Notes: generated by a model from the sequence alone, not told the origin. Shown: positions 26,581 to 39,314, numbered from the stretch's first letter. The stretch: 64,000 bases of DNA from Oncomelania hupensis (GCA_036898135.1 CM072511.1:41244743-41308742), one strand, 5' to 3'. Numbers and translations: made by a program.

Positions 26581-28680
26581 CCCTGGCGTAAGTGTCTGTT
26601 CACGCGGCTCTTAGCAGTAGATCAGTGGTTTACGTCCTGTCGCTAAACAGCGTCAAGAACAAGTGGTCTGGTGGGTGCTGAGCCCACCGTCTGTCTTTGG
26701 TCAGACGCCAGATCTTTACGCGTCAGCAACTAGGTGCCGTAAACACCTGCTGAAAACATGGCCTCTAGAAGTTAGACGTATACGCTAAGCTTTGCTAGAA
26801 GCGCCTTCTAGATGTTGATAAGGTCTCGACTCATCGATGCTCTCCTACAAAAGCAGACCCCAGGTGTGTGTGCCAATGTGACAACGGAGAGTTGCCACCA
26901 GATCACTGGCTCCTAAGGCACAGTAGGGCGTGGCTGGCGTAGTCGCTTAAGCTGACTCGTGGGATGTGAAGCTTATCCTGGATCTAGAACCCAGTGAGCA
27001 CAGAAGACAGATGCCTACTTTTCGAGGTGTCCAAAAGGACCGCCTCAGATCAGAACCCACAATTCGGTCACCCAGGATCCTCTGAGACTCCGACCCCAAG
27101 GTGGAGTGGGGTGCGAGGAAATCCTGGGACCGCAGCCCGTGGAACTACCTATAGTCCCAGAGACGGTACGGGGTCGTTGGGAGGTCAGCGTACTTCTCCA
27201 GCCCCAGGGACACCAGTGGGGACGGATACGAGATACCGTCGACACTGTTTGGATCTTGCCGAGGACGAACAGATTTCCGCGAGGCATACGCCAAAGGTTA
27301 TTCTTCCCCACAGGCAGGCAGAACTAACCCTTATCTGCACACCGAAGCCTCGTGTGTTCCTGTCTGGTAGCCAGGGTCGCGGTCCGCAGCTTGCTTTTGA
27401 CCTCTGTCAGCGAGAGCTGAAGGGTCACTGAAGACCCGTCTGCCACTACCGACCTAGCAGCACGATCCGCAAACTCGCAACCACGGATAACAGTATGAAA
27501 TGGGACCCAAACCAGTCTAGCTAAGGGCACATCCTTTGCGGAGGATCTGGTGGGCCAGGATGAGAACTTCTTCCTGGTAATCTCATTGATTCCTGGTTCC
27601 TCCGCCTGCAAAAGAAAGCAGAACGGATTTGGATTCAGAGAAGACCACCGGCGCCAAGGGCACTTAGAGAGATCGTTCGCAAACGAGCAGGCCATCAAGA
27701 TGGCATATTGCTCCGCTGTGAAGATGCTCAACCCAGCGTTCAATTGGTATTTTTGCGTGATTTACAGGGATGTGATCACAAAGGCCGAGCCAACCCCAAC
27801 ATCCTCACAGAGTCGACAGTGTAAATAGGAAGACGCGTTGAGTACACTTGACTAATCTTTTTGTTTTGCAAGTGATTCGAGGTTTAGCGGGTCAGTCTTT
27901 TTTTAAGTCCTGCCCCTCACTGCCACCCCCACCCCACCGCCATCTCCACCCCCGGTTTTCAGATTGATGACAGTTCTTTCACGCTCCCAGGGCGGAAAAA
28001 CAAGAGCGGCGCCACGTGGCCACAAGAGCCGGTTGCGCACCCCCGCTCCATTACCAGAGGACGGGTGTGAGCAGCCAGCGAGAGGGTGCGTCCGTAGATC
28101 AGAGGGCGGGCGGCAAGAACCTGCCTACACAAGTCTGACTCCGAGGCGAAGTCTCTCCCCAAGACCTCTCTCACATAGATGATCACCGTGTGAACTCGGG
28201 CATCGAAGCCAGCATCGAGCTCCTTGCGCTTGCCCTTAAGAGGCAGCCATCCCCACTCCTTGTACACGAGATCTCACACCGCATACACAGGCAGCTGCAT
28301 GGCTACCTTAAACGCTTGCATTTCAGCACGACCGGTCTATTCCACAAGTTATCAGGGGCATTGAAGTAAACTTCGTGACCTTACGTCAACTTGGATCTCG
28401 CCAAGGCCCCAACCAACTGGACCAGGGTGGCTCAAACATGTCCCGAGAAAAACTTAAGCAAGAACATCGACCGTCGGGGCTTGGTCATGAGATCGTTGAT
28501 GTCAAACCCCAAGTGCAGGAAGGAGGCGGGTTTGAGGGGAGAGTATAGAGGTATGGAGAAAATTTATATCAAAGGTAGAAGGCATGGGGAATGGGGAGCA
28601 ATGCAGCTCCAATGTGCCAGCATCCAACGCTATGTGCCCAGAAGAGACCTGATCGAACCATCGCACAACGCGATCAAGGC
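26581..28680 (-). pseudogene. Decayed LINE region with RNase H remnant
   Basis: The minus-strand frame 27743-27324 contains 'SIFTAEQYAILMA' and, about 80 codons later, 'LVWVPFHTVIRGCEFADRAA'. The second block corresponds to the 'WVPSHxGIxGNExADxxA' signature of LINE-encoded RNase H. Catalytic Asp positions upstream are not recognisable. The surrounding ~2 kb is G+C-richer than its neighbours and has broken frames on the same strand, consistent with an old I/Jockey-type LINE, but nothing else there can be assigned. Confidence 0.55.
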
Positions 28681-28689
28681 GCCAAGCTT

Positions 28690-28763
28690 ACAGCGTGGCT
28701 GAGACTAGACGAGAACCTCTAGAGAGAGGTAGAAGTCATCGCCTAGTCTCAGCTACGCTGTAC
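28690..28763. repeat. Imperfect inverted repeat (~22-bp arms)
   Basis: 'acagcgtggctgagactaga' near 28690 is complementary, with few mismatches, to 'ctagtctcagctacgctgt' ending near 28762. The loop is about 30 bases. It sits just outside SINE-A copy 2. Confidence 0.7.
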
Positions 28764-28772
28764 GAGCGTCAA

Positions 28773-28994
28773 GCTGTTGCAGTTGTTGTTGTTGTTTGTA
28801 GATTATAGTCACACGACACTTTCGCATATAGGTGACTACTGGACCGATTTATACTGACACCAGCGGGCCAGTTGTTGGTAAAGGGGAAAATAATATGATC
28901 ACACGTTGACCAATCCGGGATTCGAACCAGCGACCTTTCGGTTACTAGCAAGACGCTCTTACCAACTGAGCTACCCGGCCCCTGCTGTTGCAGT
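28773..28994 (-). mobile_element. SINE-A copy 2, with 11-bp target duplication
   Basis: The body 28784-28983 looks base-for-base the same as copies 1 and 3, with the tRNA-like head at the right edge on the minus strand and a (GTT)n tail at the left. The flanking duplication gctgttgcagt is at 28773-28783 and 28984-28994. Perfect duplications and matching bodies point to recent insertion. Confidence 0.92.
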
Positions 28995-30770
28995 AGCATG
29001 TGCCGACCACTAAAAACAGCTCTCACTCGAAATTATCACGCTGCTCCCAATTTTCCAACCTCGTATTCCCTTTTCCCTTCCTCTTCTTTAACTACTATTT
29101 CCCTTACTTTTACTACTAATTTTGCATCCAAATATTTTGATTGCTCCAAGCACTTTCCATCCTAGACAGCAGTTTCTAAGTTAAAAAAAACCACGTCGGT
29201 TTAATCAACATGGTTTCAATTCATTGTAATCGTCTGGGACGGCGGGGAAGACTTTTTTTTTAGTTAAAGCAGGAAGATTTCGTCTCCACCCCTTGTAGAC
29301 TTTTCCACTTGAACTAGTCCGGAAAAAGCCAGAGAAATGGTCTCCGGTTTGTTTATACAGACGATCTGATACTCGACGATTCAGAGAGCATAATGTTGAC
29401 TACATTTTTTACTATTTTCACAAGGGATGCTCTAAAAGTCTCTGATATTCTCTGTGACTTCTTAGGTCATTTTATTGACTTCGTCTCCTTTACTTTGATG
29501 AGACTCTGACTAAAGGTGCGTGTCGAGGCATGCGCTGGAAGCGTTTTAAACGACTGCGAACAGCAGGCAGGACGGAGGAACATACAGAATTACAGTCTTA
29601 GTGGGAAAAGAGGTTATAGAATAGTGAACCCTAGAAGTGTAGGAAGGTTGAAAAAGAAGAGAAAGAGATAGGAAGAGAAGGAACAACAACAACAAACTCT
29701 CTTTTTTTTTTTTAAATTATAATAATAGCATTTGGTCCTTTAATTAATCTGTCTTACAGTAGCTCTTCATTTTAAAAATCTGAACAAAATGAATAAAGAC
29801 CATAAACTCGATTTAAACTTAACATATAACTATGGTATGAAACAATCAAGGTAATATAAAGTAAGTTACATCTACATACCACACACATACACATTACTCT
29901 CGCCTCCACCTGCACACTCAGACAGACAGAAAGACATAGAGACAGAGTCAGACAGACAAGCGAGCAGGCAGCCAACACAACATAGAAGGAGGTAGTGAGG
30001 TGAGAACACTGGTCCAAAGCTTGGTGACAAGTGCGGGTACAACGGTAGGCGTGGAAACCTTAGAAAGGCGCGTACGCTGTGATGAATACTTGTAACCTAA
30101 TTAACCAAAGACCGGCCACCTTCAGCTAATGGCGGAGCGTTTCGGCGGTTTCCTTTAAAGTTAGAAGTTTCATTCTTATTATCTGCCGACCTGTGTAAGG
30201 GCCTACGTTAATGCATACACGGAGTGAGACTCCTGGGACGGGAGTGTGTGTAATGAAACTGCATAATTATCTATTCCAAACAGGAGCACAGCGTCACTAA
30301 TTTGATAAATAAATAAATAATCGTTTTGTTTGAACGAGGAGACCGTGTGATTGTTGCGGAAAGATCATAGAAGTTGATTACGGCTGAACACACAAAATCA
30401 GAGAACTAATGCCTTTGTTCACCACAAAGTAAATTAGCACCGTCGTTGTTGTTTTGTCTTGAATGTTTGATAATGCGAAATTTTAAAAAGAAAGTTACAA
30501 AATAGCACCGTCGTTCAGCTGCAAAGAAGTCGCTAACAAATTAACAAAAATTTCTAATCGATAATGTTAGTCACCATTTATTTATTGACCATATTTCATC
30601 TAAAAAAAGAAAAAGGATGGGAGAGGGGAGGGGGGAGGGGGAAACTAGTAGTAATAAAACTCCCGCCGTTCAACTTAAAAAGCAGTCATTTACAAATTAT
30701 TTTATTTCAATTCAATTTAACAAAGGAAAACATTAGCTAACCAAAGTAACCTGAGTCTGGGAGAGCCAGC
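28995..30770. other. No supported gene
   Basis: Unique-looking DNA. Short frames on the minus strand (for example 29772-30017) have no recognisable domain. Confidence 0.35.
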
Positions 30771-30774
30771 CATT

Positions 30775-30905
30775 CCATTCTTTAGATGAGAGTATAAACC
30801 AAGATTTAACCCGTGTGCGCATGACGGTCGTCCCAGACGGGTGAGTGCCAGACACAGAAACACGCCCTGCAAGCACTGTCTAGTTCCAGGTTCTACTACA
30901 TTCCC
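30775..30905 (+). mobile_element. SINE-B fragment, diverged
   Basis: It contains 'tagatgagagtataaacc', 'agacgggtgagtgccag' and 'acacgccctgcaagcact', in the same order as in 17400-17530. Head and tail are missing. Confidence 0.65.
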
Positions 30906-32020
30906 CCTCGTCTTGCGTGGAGCTGTTGTGCGACGACATCGTGCTTTTTCTGAGAAGGCAAATGGAATTTCCTCCAATGGATGATGAATATTATTCAAAA
31001 TAAAATATTCTAAACAATCTATTCACATAATTTAAATTGTAAAAAAAAAACAACTAAACATTATGATCGAAAACGTTACAGCCCCTAAACCTGTACTAAC
31101 AAATTGGCCATCGACAGGGATTTGTCCACAATGAACAGCGAAGCTGTACAGAAGAGTGCTGATGGATAATAGAACGTTGGACAACTTGCATGCGTCAACT
31201 TTGCAGAAACTGTTCATCGTGGATCTTCAACAGATCTTTGCAGCGTATAGACCCAATTTGTACCTTTATTAAGTCACAATCAAAACATGAACTGCGGAGG
31301 CCATGTAACGCCTATTGATAAACATCTGCAGACCGAAAGCGGTGAAAAAAAAACTTTTCGCGCCAGCAGGCCTCATGTCGCCCCCAAACCGCTCGACAAG
31401 TTGTGGGATTAGTAAGTGTGTGAGTGAATCCATAATGGTCGGTCTAGTTGGTTGCAGTTATACATCACGGTGTAGCTGCCTACATAAGGGTCTAACTTTG
31501 ACAGGATGGTCTCCTTTCCAAAGGTCGCTCCATATTGGGCGACTTACTTGTGATTATGTCCGTTCGCTCTTCTTTACATCATTCTTCCCCGAGGCTGCCT
31601 CAGTACCAGTGACCTCAGCTGTTCACAAAGCATGAGTTTTGCACAATTTCTTGATGTTTTAATGCACATTATATAATAATTACGTCTCAATTTATAAACC
31701 TATGTAGAATTGTATACGAGTGTGCGTGGGTGGGTGTATATGTTTGTGTGTGTGGGGGGGGTAGGGGTGGGGGGGGTTGTTTACTTCTTAATCCAACTTT
31801 TTCTCTTAGATCGTTCAATGTCCTAATGTCCAGTTTAAGCATGTTTGTTGTTGTAGAATGACTGAATATTTTACCGCATCACCAAAACCAAATCCTATGT
31901 ATTTTGAATTCATTGGGTAACAAAGTGTCTTGACATCCTGCCCGTGGCACTAGCTACATAAAGGTGAAACTTTACCAGGATTATTTCACGCCCAAACTCG
32001 CTTTTAAACAACAGATTCAC
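30906..32020. other. No supported gene
   Basis: AT-rich DNA with a G-rich patch at about 31755-31780. A 106-codon frame at 31315-31635 has no recognisable domain. Confidence 0.35.
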
Positions 32021-32029
32021 GGAAAACCT

Positions 32030-32370
32030 TGCCAGTAAATTTGACTACATATCTACATACTAATTATGTAACCATTCACAAACCAATGAAAGCAAGCCAT
32101 TGGATTCACTTCACGCACAGCCACTCACGAATGAGCAAAAACATTGATAATTTCCGGTAACCAAACTCTGACAAAAACCAGCCAGTAGATTTCACTGCAC
32201 AAGAGCCAATTCACTAATGAAGAAAAACCATTGGTAATTCAGGACAACCAGACTCTAGCCAAAGCAAGGCCATGAATTTCACTGCACGTGCAACCATTCA
32301 CAAGCGAACGAAAACATTGGTAATTTATTGGAACCGGACGCCAAGCAAGGGAATTCACTAGCGAATGTCA
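32030..32370. repeat. Degenerate tandem repeat, ~86-bp period
   Basis: The marker 'ttcactgcac' (or ttcacttcac) recurs at 32105, 32191 and 32278. Associated 'cattggtaatt' and 'aaccagactct'-type blocks keep the same spacing. About three to four units are present, all diverged. Confidence 0.7.
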
Positions 32371-33039
32371 AAATCCAATTATACATAATTAATTCACGAA
32401 AGCAGAAAAACCTCGTGGAGAGCATTTGAAACCCAAAACAGAATGATACTATTATGGTGAGGCGACAACGACCAAATGATTGCTGTTTCTAATGTTAATC
32501 ATGAACCATTTCTTTTTTCCCAACATAGGATTTCCATTTATTTTTCCTAACATAGGATTTCCAGTGTCGCGCCTTGAGCTTTGTTCTTTTTAGCTGGAAA
32601 GTGCGCTGTGACAGTTGAGTGAGTATCAGAGAGTCGTACGCCTTAAACAATGACAATAGTAGTCAGTACAGAGGTACGGATACGAGAGCACATTTCACGT
32701 GGCATCTTTTTATAACAATACTATTTGTAGCGAAACATATAACGGTCTTTTCAACTCCAAATAGTATACACGGTTAGAGTTGTCGGGCGTAGTTAGGTTC
32801 GTTGGTAGGTAAGGACTAAACGAAACATCATTACTAATAGTTTGGTGGGTGTTTTGTTTTCATATTTTTTTGTCCACACTTTCAAGGCATGCTTTGTGGG
32901 TTTCAACAATAAACCTGAAACTCTATCAGAGGTGAAGGGACAACAAAACCAAGAGAACAGCAATGTAATAGCCATAGTCCTTTGGGAAGCAAAAAATGTA
33001 TACATGCCTGATCTTTACAACAACAACAACAAAAAAAAG

Positions 33040-33203
33040 GGGGGGGGGGTCTTATACAGCGCGTTTATAAGCTCGGAGAGCTTCTCAAGGCGCTGGATGC
33101 TAATATCCGGTATGCTGACGTCAGCATTCGAACCCAGGTCGCCTAAGACGCACATACACAAGATTTCCGCCATGAACCACCAAGCTATCCCTGCCGCCCC
33201 TCA
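33040..33203 (-). mobile_element. Short tRNA-derived SINE copy
   Basis: The minus strand begins with a tRNA-like head (gggatagcttggtggttca, with B box 'gggttcgaatgc') and ends with 'agcgccttgagaagctct' and 'gcgctgtataaga'. The 3' end resembles that of SINE-B but the head and body differ, so it is a different subfamily. Confidence 0.6.
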
Positions 33204-34003
33204 GTATATACATCGTAGTTGAACATGTGTAAGCTCAGACACTCTACATAAAAATAAATAATTTGCTGAAGCCACTGCCATTTATTTCATATTTTAAGTA
33301 CATAACTCTGATGTACACTGAAAACAAATACTTGTGTATCACGATGAAGGCAATAGATTGGTATTCAGGATTCGAACCCCCTTCGACCAAGACATACGCA
33401 AAACAATATTTGCTCCCTGGACCACAGAGACATCCCTGTCTCCGCTCACAAACTTATTCTTCAGAGCAGGCTATTCATGTTCGATTCTGAACAATAGGAT
33501 AGGTAACATTACTTCTTGATAAAGCAAATTTCGAGATAAAATTGCAAAACTAGCAATTAGTAAAACCTCCATTCATTGTCAGGAATTGACAGAAAGAACT
33601 CATAGAAACTAGAACATAATGCAAGAAACCCTTCGTGATGGATAATGATAACAACAACAACAAAAACAACAACAACAGCAACAACAATATAAACTAAAAT
33701 AATTATGTTCACGTATACATTTTTACAAATGGAAAAAAACATAATGTTAATGTTAATCAAGTAGGCGACGACGAAAAAAAATCTTAAATGTTAACTATTT
33801 AATAATAACCAGGGGCATTAACCAAGTAGAATGGATCCGCAATAGCAACAAAGTGGATCCTCGATGGCGCAGAGGTAGATAACACACAGCTTACAATATT
33901 ATAAAAACATTTAGACAATCGATATTCAAATTATGCAAAAATATTTACAGATGGATCTGTGGTAGAGACATCGGACGCTGGAGCAGGATTCGTTTAAACC
34001 TAG

Positions 34004-34587
34004 TGTTACGTTTGAGGCGCGCACGATAGATCCGATCGTTTTGTTTTGCAAAGCATGCAATAACAGAGTGTAGTTACCTTTGATTTGATTTTGCGTTGTT
34101 GTTAGAAGAAGCTTAGTACAATGTTGATAATTTTCGTTGGTCGATATTATTGGAGAATTTTCTAGAATTACTTGTTTACAATCGATCGAAGCGTGTAGAT
34201 AAATCTAGCAGTAGCTACGAGATTCTTCTAACCTAAATAAAGTTATATGACGTGAAACACTGCATATTTCTGGTGACGAATTTTATTCTGATTGGCTGAT
34301 ATTACGTCACGCTTGAATGCTGGATATTCTCTCGATTATAGAAAAGCTATATAGGTGATTCACTGTGTCTGAAAAGGAGTGAAAGTGAAAAAAAAACGAT
34401 TGAGCGATTGTATGCAGTTGTTGATGTAGGCTTACGCTGAATACAGTTGGAAAACTTCATATGACGACTCCTGCCTTGTTGCTGAGTGAACAGGCTGCGT
34501 GGATAAACGAATATGAGTTACACGTATCAGGATTCAAGCATCGGGGCTGAATCAACTACTGATAAAAAAAACAACAACAGTGTAACA
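34004..34587 (+). mobile_element. Solo LTR, diverged relative of the Gypsy element at 54 kb
   Basis: It starts tgttacg and ends gtgtaaca, and aligns along its whole length with the 636-bp LTRs at 54231 and 59273. Shared blocks include 'atcgttttgttttgcaaag', 'acctttgatttga' and 'caagcatcggggctgaatca'. It is about 50 bp shorter and clearly diverged. The flanks are cctag (33999-34003) and tctag (34588-34592), a probable 5-bp duplication with one change. Loss of the internal region by LTR-LTR recombination is the usual explanation. Confidence 0.85.
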
Positions 34588-34659
34588 TCTAGTTTAACTA
34601 TTAAAAAGTCGTATTATTTAGGAACAGGGTATTCTATATTTACAGCTCATATAGAGGCG

Positions 34660-36012
34660 ACTAACAGGGTTGATGTTAGCACGGCATCACTGGGCGAAAG
34701 TCTTCTACACAGAGTCACCGGCCAGGGGCGGAGGAACCTCACGTTACTACAGGTTCAACGACCACGTGCTCAGGGCCAAGACGAGCCACACTGTATTCGT
34801 GGATTTCGGCTGTGGCCAACAGCTTAGAGAGGATTGTACACCGCCAGGTCTTTTTTTGCCCAAGATACACTACATGATGAAACTATCCACTAATTCCATG
34901 CCGGATCGGTCGTCGCCCGGCTCAACAAGGACCGCGCATTCCGTTGGCCACCAGGACGGAGGTGATAAGTATGTGTTGATGGACAATTTAGCAAGATCCG
35001 CACGAGAAACAACATCGTCATAGGAACCTGGAATGTCAGGACCCTAACTGCGGAAGGAAAATTAGAAGAACTGGCCCACGAGTTGGACCACTATCGATGG
35101 AACGTTTCTAGGTATCAGCGAACTGCGCTGGAAAGGCCTAGGTGAAACAACGACCGACAAAGGCCACAAGCTCTATTTCAGCGGTAGAGATGACAGGCAC
35201 GAACACGGCGTTGGATTCTTGGTCCACAAGAACATTCTAGCCACTGTCATGGGTTGCCGCCCAGTCTCCAGTAGACTCATTACCATCCGCCTGAGAGCAG
35301 CCCCTTTCAACATCACCATCATCCAGGCCTATGCCCCAACATCAGACTATGACGACAGCGAAGTGGAGGATTTTTATGAAAATCTACAGGCGGTCCTTGA
35401 CCAAGTGCCGAAGAAGGACATAGTCATAGTGCAAGGCGACTGGAATGCCAAGGTTGGCCAAGATGCGCACCACAACTGGGAGACACATGTGGACCCCACT
35501 GCAACAACGAGACAAATGACAGGGGTCTGAGACTCTTGGAGTTTGCCAGATACAACAATCTGGTACTGGCAAACACGCTTGGTCTCCACAAAAACTCCAG
35601 ACGATGGACATGGCACAGTCCCGGCGGGGAGCATCACAACCAGATAGACTACATCATGGTCAAGAAACGCTTCAGATCAAGCATCAACATTGGCAAGACA
35701 CGCATTTTTCCAGGAGCAGACATCGGAAGTGACCACGATCTCGTGATGACGTCTTTCCGGCTCCACTTGAAGAGAGTAAATACAGCAAAGTGCACTAGAC
35801 TGAAGTTCGACCTGGACAAACTGCAAGAACCGGAGGTGGCAGAACTATTTCAGGCCACAATTGGAGGGAAATTTGCACCACTGCTCATTTGGGGGGCTGG
35901 TGAAGTAGATGTCAACACCATGACCACCACCTTCAACTCAGCTGTGACAGATGCCGCCACTGAGATCCTTGGCAAACACCGACCAAAGAAGAAGCCGTGG
36001 ATCACACCTTGA
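34660..36012 (+). pseudogene. RTE-type LINE fragment: 5' leader and APE-like endonuclease
   Basis: From about 35015 the frames encode an exonuclease-endonuclease-phosphatase fold with its motifs in order: 'GTWNVRTL' (Asn), 'ISELRWKG' (Glu), 'IIQAYAPTSD', 'VIVQGDWNAKVG' (Asp, Asn), 'NQIDYIMV' and 'GSDHDLV' (Asp, His). These cut target DNA in LINE retrotransposition. Frameshifts occur near 35107 and near 35490. The frame stops just after 'KKPWITP' at 36012, before any reverse transcriptase. LINE copies normally lose the 5' end; this one has lost the 3' end, probably by a later deletion. Confidence 0.85.
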
Positions 36013-36841
36013 TTCAAAAGCGGTTCTTTATGCACTAGACTGGAACTGCAAGGTCAGAAGTCAGTTTTTATATGAGATAAAACATTTAATTCAATGTATT
36101 ATTTTAAGAGGAATAATATGCTTAGACTTTTGCTGGGTTCCATCACACAGCGGAATTTATTGGAATAAAATATGTGATAAATTAGCCAACTGGGAGCTAA
36201 GAATAATCTTAGCGCAAAAATTGTTGATAATTTAAATTTGTTATATAATGAAATGATTTCTACAATTGAGAGGTTAAGAAATAATACATATAACCTTAAA
36301 AATGATCAGCACTTATTTATCAAAGAAACATTTCAAAGATAGTTATTAACTTAAGAATACATTCTTGGTGTCTAAAATATTCTTCGAACGTTAGTTGTCC
36401 GTGTTCAGGAAAAATTTCTGTACAACATATTTTATTTGAATGCCCAATTATTATGTCAAAATTAGAAGAACAAGGTATTAATACCAAGAAATATTGTCAA
36501 TCAAATGAAGATATTTTATATCATACAGACATTGATAATATTGTTCTTGGTTAAAATCACCAGTTGGTTGGTTTCTTATCATTATATTTTATGTAATGTT
36601 ATGTTATGTTATTTTATGTTATTTTACTTGTGTTGTCTAATAACACCTAGAGAGAACAGACGTAAACTTAAAATACTGAACTGAACTGTTTTATATATAG
36701 TAAGGAAGTGAAGTACAGCATCGTTGGCGAAACGAATCGCCGCTCAGACGGTTTATTCTCAAACCACGAAAGAACCTCACGCATAATTTTCTCTTAAATC
36801 GAAACGGTATATGCCTATGATAGGTGAAGTTCCGCATATAA

Positions 36842-37227
36842 TACAGGGTGTTCCAAAAGTCTTGGGCACATTTGAAGTCCCCATATCTCAATTACTATGA
36901 ATGGTAGTAAGATAAAAGTTGTGCCATTTTAAAGCTAATTACATTAATTTTTTTTCTAAAGCTGTTGATTTTTTTTAAATTTCTTTTCAGACCCATTAAT
37001 GGCGTTCACTCAACCAGAAAATGCTGGGACGCGTTTGGCAAGAATTTGACTATCGGCTTGATGTGTGTCGTGTGACCAATGGTGCTCACATTGAACATCT
37101 TTGAACATTATATGTAAAAATTGAAATTACAAGCTTTCTGAATTTACCAGATGCGTTTTTATATCCTTAATAGTTTCGGAAATATTCAATGTCAAAATGT
37201 GCCCAAGACTTTTGGAACACCCTGTAT
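36842..37227 (+). mobile_element. Mariner/IS630-type deletion derivative with TA duplication
   Basis: The left end tacagggtgttccaaaagtc is mirrored at the right end (gacttttggaacaccctgta), with further complementarity through 'ttgggcacatttga'. A TA dinucleotide flanks each end, the standard duplication of the IS630-Tc1-mariner superfamily. The ~386-bp element keeps the end of its transposase gene (separate entry), which gives its orientation. Confidence 0.88.
37003..37104 (+). pseudogene. Transposase C-terminal remnant (33 codons plus stop)
   Basis: An uninterrupted frame encodes 'RSLNQKMLGRVWQEFDYRLD' followed by 'VCRVTNGAHIEHL' and a TGA at 37102-37104. The 'vtnGaHiEhl' ending before the 3' TIR is a recurrent C-terminus of mariner-like and IS630-like transposases. 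Most of the gene, including the DDE/D core, is missing. Confidence 0.75.
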
Positions 37228-38760
37228 AATAAGCATACATCACTGTCTTTCCAGTAATTCACAACATTCCGGCACCTCTCATTAAAACTCGTGGGTATCG
37301 CCATTATAAATCAAAACGAGGTTAGAGTGAAACCAAGTTCCGGTCTGACTTGTTTTGCTTTTCTCAAAGCTTGGTGCGTGACATTTAAATATGGCAAAAT
37401 GGCCGAAAACGACGATTGTTAGAGCCAGAAAATTTATGCACAAACATGAATGGCTTTCACTTGAAATGAAAAGGACACAGACAATTGAAACAAAATTGGC
37501 CCAAAAAAAACACTATTAAAAAAATTAAATCAGTCTCAAAAACGATAGTCTATTTTTTGTTTTTGTTTTTGTTTTGTTTTGCAATCCAAGAAAACCTATG
37601 GCACGACACCATGGGACAAAGATCTCTAAATGTTTCATCATGTTCTGCCATAATTTTTTCATGCATTGGAGAAAGAACCACGCTTTCTCATGTGATTCGA
37701 CATATTCGACATGTATATATATTCTTGAATATTTAGAAATAACTCACTCAAAACACTCGGATAAACAATACGCGGAAAAAGAAACCGGAAGTATGTTTCA
37801 GGTCAACGGAAAGAGTTACCCCTCTTACATGAGGGGATTCCCGTTGGTGCATAGGATAGCAAGATAAGATATATAAGATTGTATTTGTCGATCCAAATAA
37901 AGATATTACAGGTTCCTTGGTACGCGTATATAAACCGTTTGACCAGCCGATTCGTTTCGCCATAGACGAGTCTGATCCCGCCCTTCTATCTATTATTCTT
38001 GGGCTGTACGCTACTACTGTTACCGCTATGCTATCGATGAACCACTTTCTCTTTGCTATCGCGAATCCATTCTACTTGCTTAGTGCCCTTGTGATGATAA
38101 CGTACACAAATTGGAAATTCTAACTAGTATCAAAGCAAACGGCGAAAGTGCACATTATACAATAAACGACACCATTTCAATTATTCAAACTGATTGGATC
38201 ATGAATTCGCAGTAGTCATTCTTTCCTTGTAGGAAATATCATGTTTAGTAAAGTGCCATTCCCCATAATTTTATTGCCGCGGCTGTGACATTAACGTTTA
38301 CCTTTATAGAAGGACTGTTTTATCTTCCAGTCAAAAACGGTTTTTTTGTACCTCTCGTAATGTCTCGCTCCGCATTAAAATGCCTGTTATCTTGTTATCT
38401 GCTCTCTTGTTGTAGCAATGTGTATTGGACTGCACCCACATTCTTAAAGTTAAACTTAAGTTAAACTTTGTTCTCTTTCATCTTTATCGTCGTGTTTATC
38501 TGTGTTTCTGTTTGCATAGCGATTAAGCTTCGGCGAACAGAATTGCACTTAAATGTCAAAGACATGAATTACAAGTCTTTGTTCCTTTGTCTGTTCCTTT
38601 GTTTGTTTAAATTTAATTTTCGGATGTTAAAAGCGCCGCCGCCTACTCGAGATAAAATCTGAGTCATTTCTACATTAACCGAAAAAATAAATACTGAAAC
38701 AGAATTTTAAAAAAATAATACGCGTTGTCTTTAACAAACAAATAAACATAATTATACACC
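37228..38760. other. No supported gene
   Basis: Unique-looking AT-rich DNA. Frames of 60-97 codons on both strands lack recognisable domains. Confidence 0.35.
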
Positions 38761-38788
38761 CGGAATGAAGCTAACTCATTACCTCAAC

Positions 38789-39075
<287 letters not shown>

Positions 39076-39231
39076 TTCATGTCAGCCCGAATTAGTGAAC
39101 TATCAACCTCTTGCTTTTAAGCGGACTTAATTTTGAAATGATCTTTTTAGATGAAATGAGATGAGAACACGAACAGAAGATGTAACTTTTGTCTAGCGTG
39201 TCTTAATATATCTTGTATACATTTCTTTTTC

Positions 39232-39296
<65 letters not shown>

Positions 39297-39314
39297 AGCT
39301 CTCTCTCTCTCTCT
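39232..39314. repeat. (CT)n microsatellite
   Basis: CT repeat with one interruption near 39292-39298. Confidence 0.97.

Larger units (their letters stand above)
33938..36560 (+). pseudogene. LINE ORF2 RNase H domain broken by two insertions
   Basis: Three pieces in the same orientation belong together. Piece 1, 33938-34003, encodes 'YAKIFTDGSVVETSDAGAGF' (first catalytic Asp in TDGS). Piece 2, 34588-34659, encodes 'SLTIKKSYYLGTGYSIFTA'. Piece 3, from 36013, encodes 'DSKAVLYALDW', then 'FCWVPSHSGIYWNKICDKLA', and further on, in another frame, a Cys/His block ending 'HILFECP' (near 36425-36450) typical of the LINE C-terminus. Between pieces 1 and 2 lies a solo LTR; between 2 and 3 lies an endonuclease fragment of a second LINE. 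Roughly 20-25 residues expected between pieces 2 and 3 are missing. Confidence 0.75.

Noticed and set aside
35000..36012. Host craniofacial development protein 2-like gene
   Set aside because: Such annotations in many genomes derive from LINE endonucleases; here it has frameshifts and sits inside another LINE.
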